DNA from: Porites lobata
Lineage: Eukaryota > Cnidaria > Anthozoa > Scleractinia > Poritidae
DNA: 64,000 bases
Direction: 5' to 3'
Assembly: GCA_942486035.1 (NCBI GenBank)
Contig: CALNXK010000124.1
Span: forward strand, 1,095,001 to 1,159,000
Shown piece after piece: positions 1 through 12,160 of the stretch; position 1 is the first letter of the stretch; the number at the start of each line of letters is the position of its first letter. Below the pieces are notes generated by a model that had not been told where the DNA came from, ran no database searches, and saw only the letters and a program-made list of their open reading frames with translations. The position numbers and the translations under genes are program-made.

Positions 1-1214
1 TGGGACTAGATAGAAGACAGTGTGGGAGGACGTGGATATAAAATATTTATTTAATCCTTCCGTTTTTAGCGCATTCTAGCAAAAATTTTGACGAGTAGTT
101 AAGTTTTTTTAATTAACAAAGCTTAGAGTAAAATAAATAAGGACGGGTAACTTAGAACCTTCCTTTTCGGGGTAGCTGTATATCTGTTTAGAATGTACAA
201 AAACACACTTTCTCCTTATGTTAAGAACTGATTAATACTTTCAAAGGTTCAATGATCCTTCCGTAATAGATTGTAAATCACTAGTGACAGGCTAGTCAGT
301 TTTTTCATGTATCTATCGATCCGTAAGAAGGACGAGCTAGTTACCCAGTCTCAGGTAGTGAACTGACAAAAGTTGCGAAATGTCTTTCTTGCAAATTAAC
401 GTTGACCGAAACTTTGTTTTTAAACTTCTTTACAACGTCAACATCATTGCAATTACATTGTAATATCCGTCGTTATAAAATATAATGAAAATTATAAACC
501 AGTTCAGTTCAGCCAGCAGTTTTTTGTTGTCTCGGCTACCTTCAGCTATAGAAAAGACAATTTCATCTGGCGCACTATCGGGTAAGTAGCGAACACAACA
601 TAACTGACGTATATCTCAAGTCTAATGTTTTTGTCTCAAGAAAGTTCGATTTTGTTCTATTTTGCTTGCGTGCATGTTTTTGTTTTTTCCTTGTTTTTCT
701 TGTAATTTTAAACAATACAAGTCAATCAGCACTGAAACAATTTAGGAAGAGATTTTCCCGGAGACCTGTTTTAAACAATTCATTTGGGAAATGGTTCTAA
801 GACAAAAAGTTCATTCGATTGTTTAGAAAGACAAATTACTTGACAAATGCTACAATACTATATGGAATTTTATTTCCAGGTATTCTTTCAAAAATTAATA
901 GAATACCACCAGCGGAAAATTTGCACTTATGGGAATGATATATTCCTGATGACATTTACAGGAACTTAAAATAATGAACGCGCCCCAGAAAATCACAGCT
1001 TTCGTTGTCACTTTTATGTTAAGAAAGGGTAAGCTGTTTTTTGTTGATTATTAAAAACATCAAATATCATTTTCCCCTGTAGCTGGAATGGAAATTTTTC
1101 AAAGACCGGCAATTGAGAAATATATCTCCAGTTCTATAATTAAGATCTTAGCCGATGTAAGCGTTTTTTGGAAAGCAATTGTATTGTACCTCGCTGTTAA
1201 TGATTAAGTAATGG

Positions 1215-1536
1215 TGTCTCAGAGGATGTTAATATTCTGCGGAGTCCTTCATTGAACTGATGCACTGATGGATAGCAGCAAATTAAAGCTGACTACACAG
1301 CGCACGAAACAACAATCATGAAACACTACACTACAGATTTTCCATGTCTAAAGGACCAGTAATGCGTTTTTTGGTTTTTTAATTGTCTCAGAGGATGTTA
1401 ATATTCATATTTTCCTTTCCTTGAATGCACTGAGGATAGCAGCAAATGAGCGCACGAAACAACAATCATGAAACACTACACTACAGATTTTCCATGTCTA
1501 AAGGACCAGTAATGCGTTTTTTGGTTTTTTTTAATT
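1215..1536. repeat. Tandem duplication, two copies of about 150-170 bp
   Basis: The block beginning GTCTCAGAGGATGTTAATATTC at 1215 begins again at 1385. A stretch of about 80 bp, from the GCGCACGAAACAACAATC motif through the poly-T tail, is identical in both copies. The second copy lacks two short internal pieces. The identity suggests a recent local duplication. No coding content is seen. Confidence 0.85.
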
Positions 1537-4019
1537 CCTAGTTATAGAGCAAGGGCGAACTTTGCTTGTAATACTAATTGGTTTGCACTGGAGTTAGTCA
1601 TACTGAGCAAAAAGAAAAAAATCCACTGCATCATCTCCGAACACACAAATGAAACTTAAGAGGATATCCCAAAGACATCGAACAATACTGTGTTTGAATC
1701 GGTCCTCATTACCAAAATGATCAGTTCGCACTATGAAATGTCATGTTATATTTATTACATGTAACTCTAAATTTAAATTTTTTGTCAGAAATGATTCGAA
1801 TAATTTTTCTATGGAGACGTAGTTCCAGCCTTCTGAGGCTATACATCAGCTTTATTGCTACAGCTCTGGTGGCTACCGCACTTATCATGAAATTACTGCG
1901 AGTGACCGTTAATTTTACATGCTGACAATAGATGCTCTCAATTAAGGTATTTTTTTTTTAGAAAGAACTGCTTTAAAAAGGGTTTTACCTACCATTTGTA
2001 CTCTTGTCCTCTTCTGAAGAACAAGGAAAATAGCGTTTCCAGGAAGAGAAGAGCATCAAAAAAGCCAAGATACCACATATCCTTCCTGAGGGTCACCTGA
2101 ACGACCCACCAAACAGACACCATAATGTGACTGGCAAATATAAGTCTGGTTAATAAGGCTTTTACAATGTATGACGGAGAAGACATTGGCTTTTAGTATA
2201 CTGTTCATTAATCCTTTTTGATTCACCAGACTCTTGGACGAGAGATCCTAGAGGGCAGTACAGTTTCTTCGCATTCAAGTTCGACCCCTGATCGAATTCG
2301 CTTTTTACATGATGATATTAGCAAGTTTTCGGATCCGTCTTTTTTGGCTGAATCATGAAGTTTTAAGACGCCTTTTTTATGTCTGGTTATAGCCCCAGGG
2401 CAAGCTGTCTTATGTAGCTCTTACAGCTGAGATTCAAATTGACATTTGCGTCGCTAACCTCTTCTGCAGAGACTATACACAAAAGAGTAAACTTCTTTTA
2501 TTTGACACATCATCTTTGAATCAGAATTGGCTACTAGTGAATTGAATGAATGGGTCATTATACTCTGTCGTGTCATATTGATAAAGCTCCTGTAATCTTA
2601 CTGGATGGCATAGTTGATCAAAGTAGCATCTCGGAAATAATACGGCGCATTTGGCAGGATTAAAATAAAATAAATTACAATCCATTTCTCTATTGTTATA
2701 TTCAGTAGAAACAGTAGGCGCAAATTAAAACACAGGAAATCGTCAGTGACTCCTGAAGAGTCGCCACAGGGACTATGGAGAAGTTAAATACATCATGTTG
2801 AAAACTTTTAAGTCGGGTTATAGAACGCGTTTAATAATTCAACTGATAACACAATCTATATTTTCCTTTAATTTATTGCCTTTGCTCCGGAGTTCGCCTG
2901 ATAGGAGATAATAATTATTATTTGCGTTCATTATAAACAAAGAATCAAAAGGGACTTCATTAGAAAACGGTCGGCTTACTGAAGCCGATCCGCTGTGATT
3001 GGTTTTTCCTTTTAATGAAACGTTTTTGTGTACTCGTCCTTGAGAATTCAAAGATTGAGAAAGTAATCATTTCAAAGCTTTTTTGTAGAGATTTGAAGGA
3101 AAGAACAAACACTATGCATCACTTCCGAAGATAAAATGTAAATAAATTCAACTGTGCAAGACGTTCTTTTTGTTGTCGGTTCTGTGGCTTGTTTGCACAG
3201 CTTTTGCCTATCTATCTTACAGATAACTCAAATGACCAGAGATATATAAGTAAAATTCCTGCTGCTTTTTTTTGGAACGAAAGTAATCGTTATTTTGCCA
3301 GAGTCGGATTCGTTATCATAAAGTCCTCAACAAAACTGAATATTTTAAAATCCCCTTTACTTGAATTGGTCACTTCTAACAAACCTTGGAAATATTACAT
3401 TTTAAAAAGATTGGCACTCTGTTCGGCGCGACAATCAGCACCTGAAAATCAAGAAAAAACCATACTACAACCAATGATATTCTTTACACGAAAATATACG
3501 GAAAAGGTTTCCGATATAATGTACTTGTTATCATGTACACATTTTCCGAGTTCCGAGTTCCGCAGGCAACTCTTCGTTCTATAGTTTTTTTTTTTGGCAA
3601 AAGTTTTGCTTCTATTGAAACGAGACGAGACGGGGGAGGCTCATCGCAAAAGCCTGTAATTTCTACCCTTCAGTGGTGTTACAAAAACCTTAAGGATGAG
3701 GTTGACGCGAGACCGCGAAGAGCATCCCTGTCACTTTTTTATGGGAGTCCCTGGCCTCTGGGTTTTATATTGCTACTGTTAGTTTGGTGACCATTTAACT
3801 TGAGGGGGGTGGGTGATTTTGAAAAAAAAAGGCCCGGAAGAAAAAATTTTTGCTTATGGGATCCTTTTTAGAAAAAAAAAATTCTTGATGACCAGAAATA
3901 ACAAGAGTTAAATGGTCGGCCCCTTAACTGAAAGCCCCGAGCCTCGCCTAACCGTTTTCAAAAGTTAAGCGTCACATATAGAATAGGTTCTGTTCCACGA
4001 TTTGGTGCTGGTGTGAACC

Positions 4020-4310
4020 GGGCAGATTATCCGCACTGGTCAGTCTGGTATTCGGACCAGCTTTCAGGACGTCAAAAAGCAATAGGTTTATTACCCAGAA
4101 CAACAATTCACGCTTTTTGACCGTCCTTGCACGGCTACGACGTGAAAATGCCTAATTGCAAGTTTTATGGAGGACGTAAACAAGGACGACGAATCTCTTT
4201 TTCTCTCTCTAAACTTGAGTGCGGTTCCCAAGGCTTCAGGGAAATTCGAACTTGCCATTTTCATTGGAATAAAGACGGAATGCTAAAAATAATAGGAACG
4301 AGGAGTACTG
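4020..4310 (+). repeat. Diverged interspersed repeat, related to 59470-59760
   Basis: The stretch around GACGTGAAAATGCCTAATT and TTTTATGGAGGACGTAAA is also found inside the transposon at 59.1-60.2 kb, in the same orientation and with similar flanking sequence. It is therefore a mobile-element fragment and not a gene. The short open frame that crosses it is not supported as coding. Confidence 0.6.
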
Positions 4311-4827
4311 GAACCAATGAGACGGAAGAAAATATACTTAAATGTTTGGTCATGGAAAACGTTGGTCAAGGTCGGATCCCTTGAGAATCTTTGAGAGAAA
4401 ATAAGAAATCCAGTGAGGAACAAATGAAGAGGAAAACAAGCATCAGATATAAGACAACTCACGAAGGAAATGGAGAAATTTCTGGGTTGAAAATGAAAGG
4501 TTTCGGAATGGAGCGAAATGGAGCTCAAGGAAATTTTCAAGTAGAAGATGAGAGCAAAAGGGATTTTAAGTTCCTCTGCAGGTTTCCTGTCAAGCATTTC
4601 TACTTTAGTTTAATAGCAGAAATACTTGGAAGAAAAGTTTAAGAACTCAAAAAGGAAATAGAACATTTTGGTTAAGAAATTGTCACATAAACTTCTTTTC
4701 TGTTTGCTAAACAAAAGAAGTGTGCGAAGCTAATTTAAAGATGACGAATAATAAATTAAATTAATTATTATTAAATTAAAGAATTTGGCAGATCGTAAAG
4801 GATGTTTGACCTAAGGATAAAACACCC

Positions 4828-4873
4828 TTCGATCGACACTTGCATAATTCTTCGATCGATACTTGCATAATTC
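4828..4873. repeat. 23 bp tandem duplication
   Basis: Two adjacent 23 bp units, each starting TTCGATCGA and ending TTGCATAATTC, differ at one base. Confidence 0.85.
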
Positions 4874-4971
4874 TAATAATTTATTATTCATTTAAAATAA
4901 TTCAAAACATACCGAAAGGGTCTTCTAATTTTGGTCAACGCGTGTTTGTTGTGAAGAATTAACTGGGGGAT

Positions 4972-5450
4972 TTTTTAGCCAAAGTCAGACTGGAACGGAG
5001 AAATATTTTGAATGAAAAGTTAGCTCTAGGCAATGTTGACCATGACGTTGAGGACATTGCCAGTAGGGAAAAGAAACGAACTGCGTGACATGATCTTGTT
5101 CTTTCTAGTGTTATCTTCATTGAAAATGAAAAGAGAGAGCAAAGTCTTCTTTCGGAAGACCTTAATCTGCTGAGCAAGAACGAAGGAGAGATTAGAATTT
5201 CTGATCTAAACAGCGAAAACCAGAGACTGGGGAGCGAGTTTTCTACGTGGGAAATAGAGGTAAAAACGAAATTGAACCACAAAAGAAATGATATTGAAGA
5301 GCTGTGAGACAAGACTGAAATTAAAACTGTTAAAAAACAACAAGAGAATTGTATGAAGATCCTGCAGTTTTCTTTCCCATGTTGGGAAGGACAACAGGAT
5401 GTCTCACCCAACTGCTTCGCCACAAATTCCGTCGTTAAGTTTTGGAGAAA
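4972..5450 (+). pseudogene. Possible relic of a coiled-coil coding sequence
   Basis: Read on the plus strand, this stretch translates into Glu/Lys/Leu/Asn-rich sequence that looks like a coiled coil (for example NEKREQSLLSEDLNLLSKNE followed by more heptad-like text). It is interrupted by in-frame stops near 5088 and 5305. The longer minus-strand frame over the same place is Ser/Phe/Leu-rich, as expected for the antisense of a coiled coil. No family can be named. It may be a broken exon of a longer gene or chance composition. Confidence 0.3.
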
Positions 5451-5489
5451 GAACTGATTGAATGAGGAAAGTTTTAGGCATAGGCCCGG

Positions 5490-5800
5490 GGGGAGGAGGG
5501 TACTCGATATATCCTTGGGTGGGGAGGTACAGCTCGGCCCCTCATACCCTGACCCTGTTTAAGACAAAAATCGCTGATTTTCCCACTCTGTTAAGACAGA
5601 ATTCCGATTTTTGATACCCAGTTTAAGACATCCGTAGAACACAAGCGCAGGCTCTTTATCGTCTAAAAACAGGGTTATGGGCTCCTGTCTAAGAAAAGAT
5701 ACCCTGTTTAAGACAAAATTGAGAAAAATACCTTGTTTAAGACAAACGTCCTCATTAAGCCCTTACCCTGGCTGGCCCCACGTCCTCATTAGGTCCCAGA
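5490..5800. repeat. Degenerate repeat built on TGTTTAAGACA
   Basis: Variants of TACCCTGTTTAAGACAAA recur at irregular spacing, with a GTCCTCATTA motif repeated at the end. It looks like a decayed minisatellite-bearing interspersed element. No gene is seen. Confidence 0.5.
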
Positions 5801-6831
5801 CTTAACTAGCTGTAGTTTGACCATATTTTAATATACTGATCATAATAGTTTTAAATGACAGGGTGGTGTCTCTAATATGTCCCACACGGACTTTTGTGTT
5901 CCCTTCGCTCTTAACCTCTTCAACCTATATAATACATTTCATTTATTTATCTATTACAATAGATAAAAATCTTGTTATTTTTATTTATTATTTTAGATTT
6001 ATTTAAGCATTGCTCTGGACTGCTGTAGTTATATCCCCTTTAAAGCTGTTAGATTAAAGTATTTCTAAATGAGATGTATCCGAACTATTTTTGACAACAT
6101 TAGGCCTTCACGGACCGATGGCTACGAATTTAGGCCCTCAATAGTCTTGTTCTTTTCTACTGCGTCTTGGATGTGGACCATTTCGCTTTTATACTGAAAT
6201 CAATACTGAGTAGTCACCTTCTGGCTGACAAAATATAGGCATTTTTTATAGGAATAACGCATTTAAATATTCTACTTTAACGGAATTAGCCTGGCTAATA
6301 GGTACTCGGCTTGCTTTATTCCTGGTAACATATGTAAAGAGAGCTTAAAGTCAGCGTGTTGCACAGAAGTGATGGTAGAAATGACGTCAAAGTCTCCGGA
6401 ATATCCCGCAATTCTCGACAAATAAAAGAAGAAGCAGGATCAACAAATTGAGCTAAAACTGGACCAAAAGCGTGAGAATAACTTTTTCAAGAGCGGCGAA
6501 ATACTTAAATAGATAATTGAGAAACAAGGATGACTGAACAACTCAGAGAATGGACTCCATACTACCCCACAAAGTATACAAAGCAACATTTGGCATTCTC
6601 AAAGTTGCTTAGTCAGCCTTGCTTGTCATTTTGGTTGTTCCATAAAAACTTGCTGAGTAGATCAGTCATCTATAGGATCCGTCACCTTTGTCTTGTACGT
6701 TCGCCCTTGATAGTTCCCTTCAAATCTGACCGGTACATCAGGTTTTAGTTTAGCGTCCGTTAAAGAAATTTTTGAAGGCTAAGAAGAAAAAGAAGGTATT
6801 TTTAAACACAGTGGTGCTCGGATTACCTTAA

Positions 6832-6858
6832 TTATTATTATTATTATTATTATTAATT
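6832..6858. repeat. ATT microsatellite
   Basis: A run of about eight ATT units. Confidence 0.9.
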
Positions 6859-7729
6859 ATATAATACATTTACTTTATGCTTGCTTAACTGAAGCATTAT
6901 TACATCAGCTGTACTGTTTCCTTGGTTTGTTTCGTGCTGTGGCGGTTTAAGGTATGCGGTTGGAACTGAAGAGTCCTAAATGATCATTAATGCATTAATA
7001 TAAAAAATTTACTTTCCCGTTTTTTGCTGACATAGCTGACCTTCTAATAAATGTGCCTTTGTTAATGAAGTAGTGGAAAATAATCGGCGGCAAAAATCAA
7101 ATATTAATACAATGATGCTGCAGTATAATATTTTAAAGCTCCCTGACTGTGCACAATCGTTTCTCTTTTGGTTCACATTTTGTAAGTAAATCAATAAATG
7201 AGGGTTTCTATTGGTAAGTTTGCTTCAAAATGCATGATAGGAATGCTGTATATTCACTGTCAGTACACGGTCAAAAGCGCTAGCACAATCATATTATATA
7301 GTAATCTGTTGGGCTTTATAACAATTGTACTCTATACACTACGGTCCGTCTGGAAAGTTCGGTTTAGTTTATTTGACCAAAATCACAAGTAGAGCAGAGA
7401 GAAAGCAACACGCTTTTCTTTTGTGACCGGGTAAAAACAATTAAATCCCTTTCAATAAACGGCCCCGTGTTCTTTCTCAGTGTGCTGCTTATTTAGCCCT
7501 ATGATTAAAACCGTTTCTTTTTATAGCTTTGAAAGCTTTTACATAGAGCTAAGAAATTTGTTCAACCGCTCGTGCACCTGCAGTCTCGTCATAGTTGGCC
7601 AGTCCATCTTTGCCGTCAAGGTACTAACAGTGGAGTTGCACATTCTGAAGTAAAGACCTTCAAAAAGGTAATCAGTTTGCGATTTTAAAAGTTAACGGGC
7701 TGGAGTTAGTGTTTTGTATGTGTTAAAGG

Positions 7730-8671
7730 ATGGTACGAAGAAGTAACTCATACGGAAAGTGGAGTGCAATTACATCAGCGGCGAGAATCGCGATCGCCCA
7801 AAACAAGCGCGAAACACTCTCACTTATGAGAAAAAACCAAGGTCTGACAAGCGAGTCCGATTGTGCAGTGAAAGCCTTTTACAGAGAGAAAGCCAGGGCT
7901 AATAGCTTTCTTCAAGAGGTACATGAACACAGAAAGAAATCCCGTATTTTGCAACCTAAATGGGATGAAAATGGCAATGTTCTGGTTGAAAAAGAAGTAG
8001 TGAAAAATGAAAAGAAACTCCAACGATTGAGACTGCCCAGTTTAGACAACGACCAGGAAGAAAAATCTCGAGAACAAGTCCATGAGGTGGGAGGAGGCCC
8101 ATTATTCAAGCTAAATAATGGCAAAATGGAGTCATCGAAAGAAATAAGTGGTGGGAATAAACTTAAAAATGGTACAATTAAACAACTGCAGAAGAGTAGA
8201 AATGAGTTTAGGGAAGCCTGGGTGTTAAATGAGCGAAACAGTGAAGATAAACTTGAAAAGAAGACTCCGCCTGCAGAGCTGAAAAAAGGGTTTGTTGAGA
8301 ATGAAGAAAATAAGGGAAGTTCGAAAGAAGGCACTGGTGTCGATAAGCTCGAAACAAGCAGCCCTGGGACCAAGAAAGAAACAAACGTTCCACCCACGAA
8401 GAGACCTTTTAAAATTCGCTCTAGGGCAACGAGCATATGCATTTCTTGTCAACACTTTCACTGTCAGAATTTGCCTTCGGTGAACGGACCAAAGATCGAA
8501 CGAAAATGGTCCGACGAACTTCGATTAAATGACAGATGCGAATCAAGCAAGAAAGACTCCCGAAAGCTGAGCCTTCCAATGATTCGGCCGATGTCAGATG
8601 TAACTGATTTAAAGATTCGACGAATGTCAGATGTAACTGATTTAAAGATGCGGTCAGTTTATATGAGTTGA
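7730..8671 (+). CDS. Uncharacterised single-exon protein, 313 aa, paralog of the gene at 11318
   Basis: I do not recognise this protein. It starts at an ATG preceded in frame by TAA two codons upstream. Residues about 27-64 hold a motif shared with the neighbouring paralog: RETLSLMRKNQGL, then AFYREKARANSFLQEV. A long Lys/Glu/Ser-rich, probably disordered, linker follows (about 65-215). The C-terminal part has PFKIRSR, a compact CISCQHFHC motif (Cys-x2-Cys-x-His-x-His) that could bind a metal, and RKLSLPM, which fits a basophilic kinase site (R-K-x-S). The end carries an 11-residue tandem repeat, MSDVTDLK twice, each copy also preceded by Arg. No signal peptide or membrane segment is visible. 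The paralog lies 2.6 kb downstream on the same strand, which indicates tandem duplication of an intronless gene. Conservation of the two end motifs argues that the ORF is real. Confidence 0.75.
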   Translation: MVRRSNSYGKWSAITSAARIAIAQNKRETLSLMRKNQGLTSESDCAVKAFYREKARANSFLQEVHEHRKKSRILQPKWDENGNVLVEKEVVKNEKKLQRLRLPSLDNDQEEKSREQVHEVGGGPLFKLNNGKMESSKEISGGNKLKNGTIKQLQKSRNEFREAWVLNERNSEDKLEKKTPPAELKKGFVENEENKGSSKEGTGVDKLETSSPGTKKETNVPPTKRPFKIRSRATSICISCQHFHCQNLPSVNGPKIERKWSDELRLNDRCESSKKDSRKLSLPMIRPMSDVTDLKIRRMSDVTDLKMRSVYMS

Positions 8672-8881
8672 AGTTATCAGTCCTGGGGAGTGGCAGATAC
8701 AGGAGAATTTGACTATAAAAAATGCTTTAATTGGCGGCCTTAAAGACCTATCGAAATTTAGGGAGACTCACCCAAGGGTCGTTTAAACCTTTCAAAACTA
8801 CCAATTGAAGACGAATTTCTCAAATTTGCAAAAAATATATCTCCAGAAAGGGAAACAAATCTTGCACTATCACGAAAATTA

Positions 8882-8988
8882 GTTTTCGGTTAGCCTGAAT
8901 TTCATCCGGTTACCTCGAGTCTTTATTACTCCTTCAGTAGGAGAAAACGACTCGAAGCAATCGGATGAATTTCAGGCTAGTTTTCGGT
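8882..8988. mobile_element. MITE of the TAGCCTG family with perfect 9 bp TSD
   Basis: An 89 bp element (8891-8979) begins TAGCCTGAATTTCATCCG and ends with the inverted copy. It is flanked by a perfect 9 bp direct repeat, GTTTTCGGT (8882-8890 and 8980-8988). A 9 bp target duplication fits Mutator-type or similar elements. It is non-coding. Confidence 0.85.
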
Positions 8989-11317
8989 GAAAACAAAAAA
9001 GTCGCTGATCCGCAAAATTAATGACTCACCCAAAAATTTCGCGTGCGTGCCACACGGTAAACACATTTTTGGCCGACAAATTATAATTAAGCAAAGCTTT
9101 CGCAATGTTTTCAGGCCCCAATTTTCGGTTAGTTAATACTTGGTTACAATATTCAATGGTGAACACTTGCGTGTCTCATGGAATGGTGACTGAAATAAAA
9201 GTGGACAGTGCGTGGTGAAGGAATGGGCAAAAAGGAAGGAGATGGAGCTCATTGAATAACTAAAGTGCTGATCGCGGTGGTAAAAGAATCATCAAGGGCT
9301 GCATCAGAACAGTAAGGATAGTCGTTTTAAGCACCAAGTGGCACAAGCTAAAAGTTTCCGAGCATTCTTATCCGGAGTTGACCTGGAACATTTGACCCTG
9401 AAAAGATTTTATGACGTCAATAGTCTCATCAGGGAGCTAGGTTTAAGTATTGCTAACATGTACAGAATTTTCAGCAATTATGATTGTTTGCAACAGAGGT
9501 TAATTAAATTTATTTCAGTTCTTCGAGTTCTTTCTTCTGTGTGAACTAAATAAAGGTTATATACGGCAGCTATATCAAAGGAGCCAATAAAAAAATCGTT
9601 TATCGATATCATTTGCAATAGCTCCAATAAGAACAGTTCAGCAGTCAGCTCTCAACAAACCCTTCTGGGCTATAAAGGGAAACTATTACCTTCCCTTTTA
9701 AAGCATCTTGATTATGACCGACAAACATTTCTAAATCCATATAAATCAGCTGATGTACAAGCTTGCGGTTGTTTTTTTTATACCCCCTCAAAATAAGTCA
9801 TGAAGGAGTAGAAAAGACAAACGCAAGTGGGCTTGTGCATCAGCTGATTTTGAAAATTTCTAATTACGCAATAAAAATCACTACGCAATGTTTAGTCAGT
9901 TAATGTTGTAGTCTGATTTCCTTAATTCCCGCCATTACAAAATAAACAGCAATAGGCAAAATTTCTGCTCGGTGACTTAAACTTGGATGGTCAGTCCATT
10001 TTGGTGGCTTCTATAAAGGGACTTTTTGCCTGATTCTGCTTTTGTTTAAATTGTACCGTGTTACACCTCATGGGTCGAATTCATTGAAATGGAGCCGTAA
10101 TCAAGTTTTAGAGTTACAAAATGAAAACCTTGTGAGAAAAACAACTGCTTAATAAGCTGTTGTTGGAATTAGTCCGTCGCCAGTTATAAATTTTTGAGGC
10201 CTTCAGAATTTCTTTCAGGAACAAAGCCGCCCCGAAGAACTTAGAGTATGCGACCACTCGAGCGAGACTATCATCCAAGATCTGTTATAGAACAACTCAT
10301 GAAATTGACCTTTTGGGAAACATTTGTCCCTCATAATTAAGCGATTAGTGTTAAGCGATATTGTTATCTCTTGTAATTAAGCCTAAAAAAGGAGGTCAGG
10401 GCCATTGTACAGGAACATCCCTCAGTTTGTTTTGATTCGTTGCGGTTGTTTCACTTGGTTTGATAATTACAAGTGCGTGGTTTTGGCCTCGAGTGGTATT
10501 ATTAGTCAGTACACCTAGTCACAACAAAGTCTGCACTTTTATTAAAATTAGCCATCGACGAATAGGAAATGACTACAAGTTCTGTGAAGCTAACCTTGGG
10601 TAAGGCGTTTAGTTCAGTGTTGCAGAAACTGAGGTGTGCGTCGGAAGTGAGATAAGGTGAAACACACAATGTCGTTTTCTGAAATCCGGCAACGCTTTTA
10701 CTTGTCTTAAGTCAGGAAGTCTAGCGTCAGGAAAATGTTAAATTTCATATTCTAAAATATGAACGCCCTGGAAAAAAATATTCCATTTCAGTGATCACCA
10801 GGTCATAGGATTTCATTAAGTGACTCAAAAGTTGGGTCTAATACAAAACATTTCTGTACTGAAATGACTCTCAAACGCAAAAAATGGCTTAATTAAGTAT
10901 GCAAACGTTTGTCATCCGTACAGCTTCATATCTGCAAGCCCGTTGACTCCTAAACGTCTCCCGGCAATCATGGAAGAGTTGATGATTTGAGCTATTGTGA
11001 AAACCTCTTTTAGCACTACTTGAAAAGTTTGATTTTCCGGCCATCCGAACTAGTTTGCAGCGATTACTATACTGAAGTCTTCACCTAACAATTTACTTAT
11101 AAAGGCTGGCCCCCTTTAGAAACAGCTAAAAGACCTTAGAATAGATAGTCGTCATACTAATTAGTGTGTTGTTTATAGCTTTTCGCTACAGATGCGCCAT
11201 TCGGCGCACGTGTTTAAACTTTTACTAAGACTCAACCTTCGTTTGCTTTGAAGGTCCACGACGCCAGGACGCACAGCATCTTAGAGTTCTTCATTTTACT
11301 GTTGATTCGACTGAAAC
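8989..11317. other. Intergenic region between the two paralogs
   Basis: No gene is supported. A possible polyadenylation signal, AATAAA, lies near 9192. The remaining sequence is AT-rich and shows no clear repeat or RNA structure. Confidence 0.55.
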
Positions 11318-12160
11318 ATGGACAAAAGAAATTGTTATTCCAGGGCAAAGTATGTTCCTACATCTGCAGAACATATAGCTAAAGTAAGAAATAACCGAGA
11401 AACATTATTGCTTGCAAGAATGAGCAAAGGACTCTCTCAACAGTCGAATGGAACACTGCGAAGCTTTTACAGAGAAAAGACGAAAACGAACAATTGGCTT
11501 GAAAAAGTTCAGGAAAAAGCCACGGGAAAGTTAAACACCAAGCCAGAAGAAAAGATAGATGTTATTTGGAAAACTGATGAAGTGACAGATGTGATGAAAG
11601 TGCAAATCAGAATGAGACGAAAAAGTTTGGAAGTTAATCAGACTGAAGAGACTCGAAGAAGAATCCGGGAGTTCTTAACAAGTGAAATTCCAGGGGATAA
11701 GTCAAGGAATGCACAACTTGGACGTTTAGACAAAATCGGTGCGAAGAATGACTGGACTGAATTAGAACAACGGAGTACGGGAGAAAGTTCAACAGATGAG
11801 AAGAAAACGAAAATGCAAACTTCAAAACCTTTTCGAGTTCGCTCGCGCACATCCGGGATATGTTTTTCATGTTCTCACTGCCACTTGCAGGGTTTGCGCC
11901 CATCAGCAAGTGTACCAAATATGACAAGAAAATGCTCAGAAGAGCATCGATCGCATACCTCATTGAATTCAAACATGGTGCGGTTCAGAAAACTCAGTGT
12001 TCCCATGACTAGTCAGCTGTTCCGGGCCCAAAATAGAAGCTATGACGTCTATACCCCCCGCCCACCCTTCGCAGGGAGTAGTCTAACATCCAAGGGGGAA
12101 CACATAACAAGAACTGGCTCCTGTTTGAAATTAGTGCCGATGAAAAAACACAGCATTTGA
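11318..12160 (+). CDS. Uncharacterised single-exon protein, 280 aa, paralog of the gene at 7730
   Basis: I do not recognise this family. The ATG is preceded in frame by TGA. Residues about 27-64 (RETLLLARMSKGLSQQS, then SFYREKTKTNNWLEKVQE) align with the 7730 gene. The middle is charged and poorly conserved. The C-terminal part aligns again: PFRVRSRTSGICFSCSHCH (Cys-x2-Cys-x-His-x-His, possible metal site) and FRKLSVPM, which has the same R-K-x-S kinase-like site. It lacks the 11-residue repeat seen at the end of the 7730 protein. A TTTATAGCTTTT stretch about 145 bp upstream resembles one about 208 bp upstream of the paralog and may be a shared promoter element. No targeting signal is visible. 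Function is unknown; the conserved end motifs with a variable linker suggest a scaffold-like or regulated small protein, which is inference. Confidence 0.75.
   Translation: MDKRNCYSRAKYVPTSAEHIAKVRNNRETLLLARMSKGLSQQSNGTLRSFYREKTKTNNWLEKVQEKATGKLNTKPEEKIDVIWKTDEVTDVMKVQIRMRRKSLEVNQTEETRRRIREFLTSEIPGDKSRNAQLGRLDKIGAKNDWTELEQRSTGESSTDEKKTKMQTSKPFRVRSRTSGICFSCSHCHLQGLRPSASVPNMTRKCSEEHRSHTSLNSNMVRFRKLSVPMTSQLFRAQNRSYDVYTPRPPFAGSSLTSKGEHITRTGSCLKLVPMKKHSI

Larger units (their letters stand above)
1..7729. other. Gene-poor repeat-bearing region
   Basis: I find no convincing gene here. The open frames are short, often start at non-ATG codons, and lack protein-like composition. Separate entries give the duplicated block at 1.2-1.5 kb, the repeat shared with 59.5 kb, a 23 bp tandem duplication, a coiled-coil relic and an ATT microsatellite. 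The rest is AT-rich with homopolymer runs and shows no structure that I can name. Confidence 0.6.

Noticed and set aside
3189..3584. 131-residue open frame
   Set aside because: It does not start at ATG and has no recognisable motif or repeat relative; it was treated as chance.
4959..5423. 154-residue minus-strand open frame
   Set aside because: It is Ser/Phe/Leu-rich and is the antisense of a plus-strand coiled-coil-like relic; it starts and ends without gene context.
7912..8442. 176-residue minus-strand open frame inside the 7730 gene
   Set aside because: It is the antisense shadow of the Lys/Glu-rich linker; the plus-strand protein has a conserved paralog.
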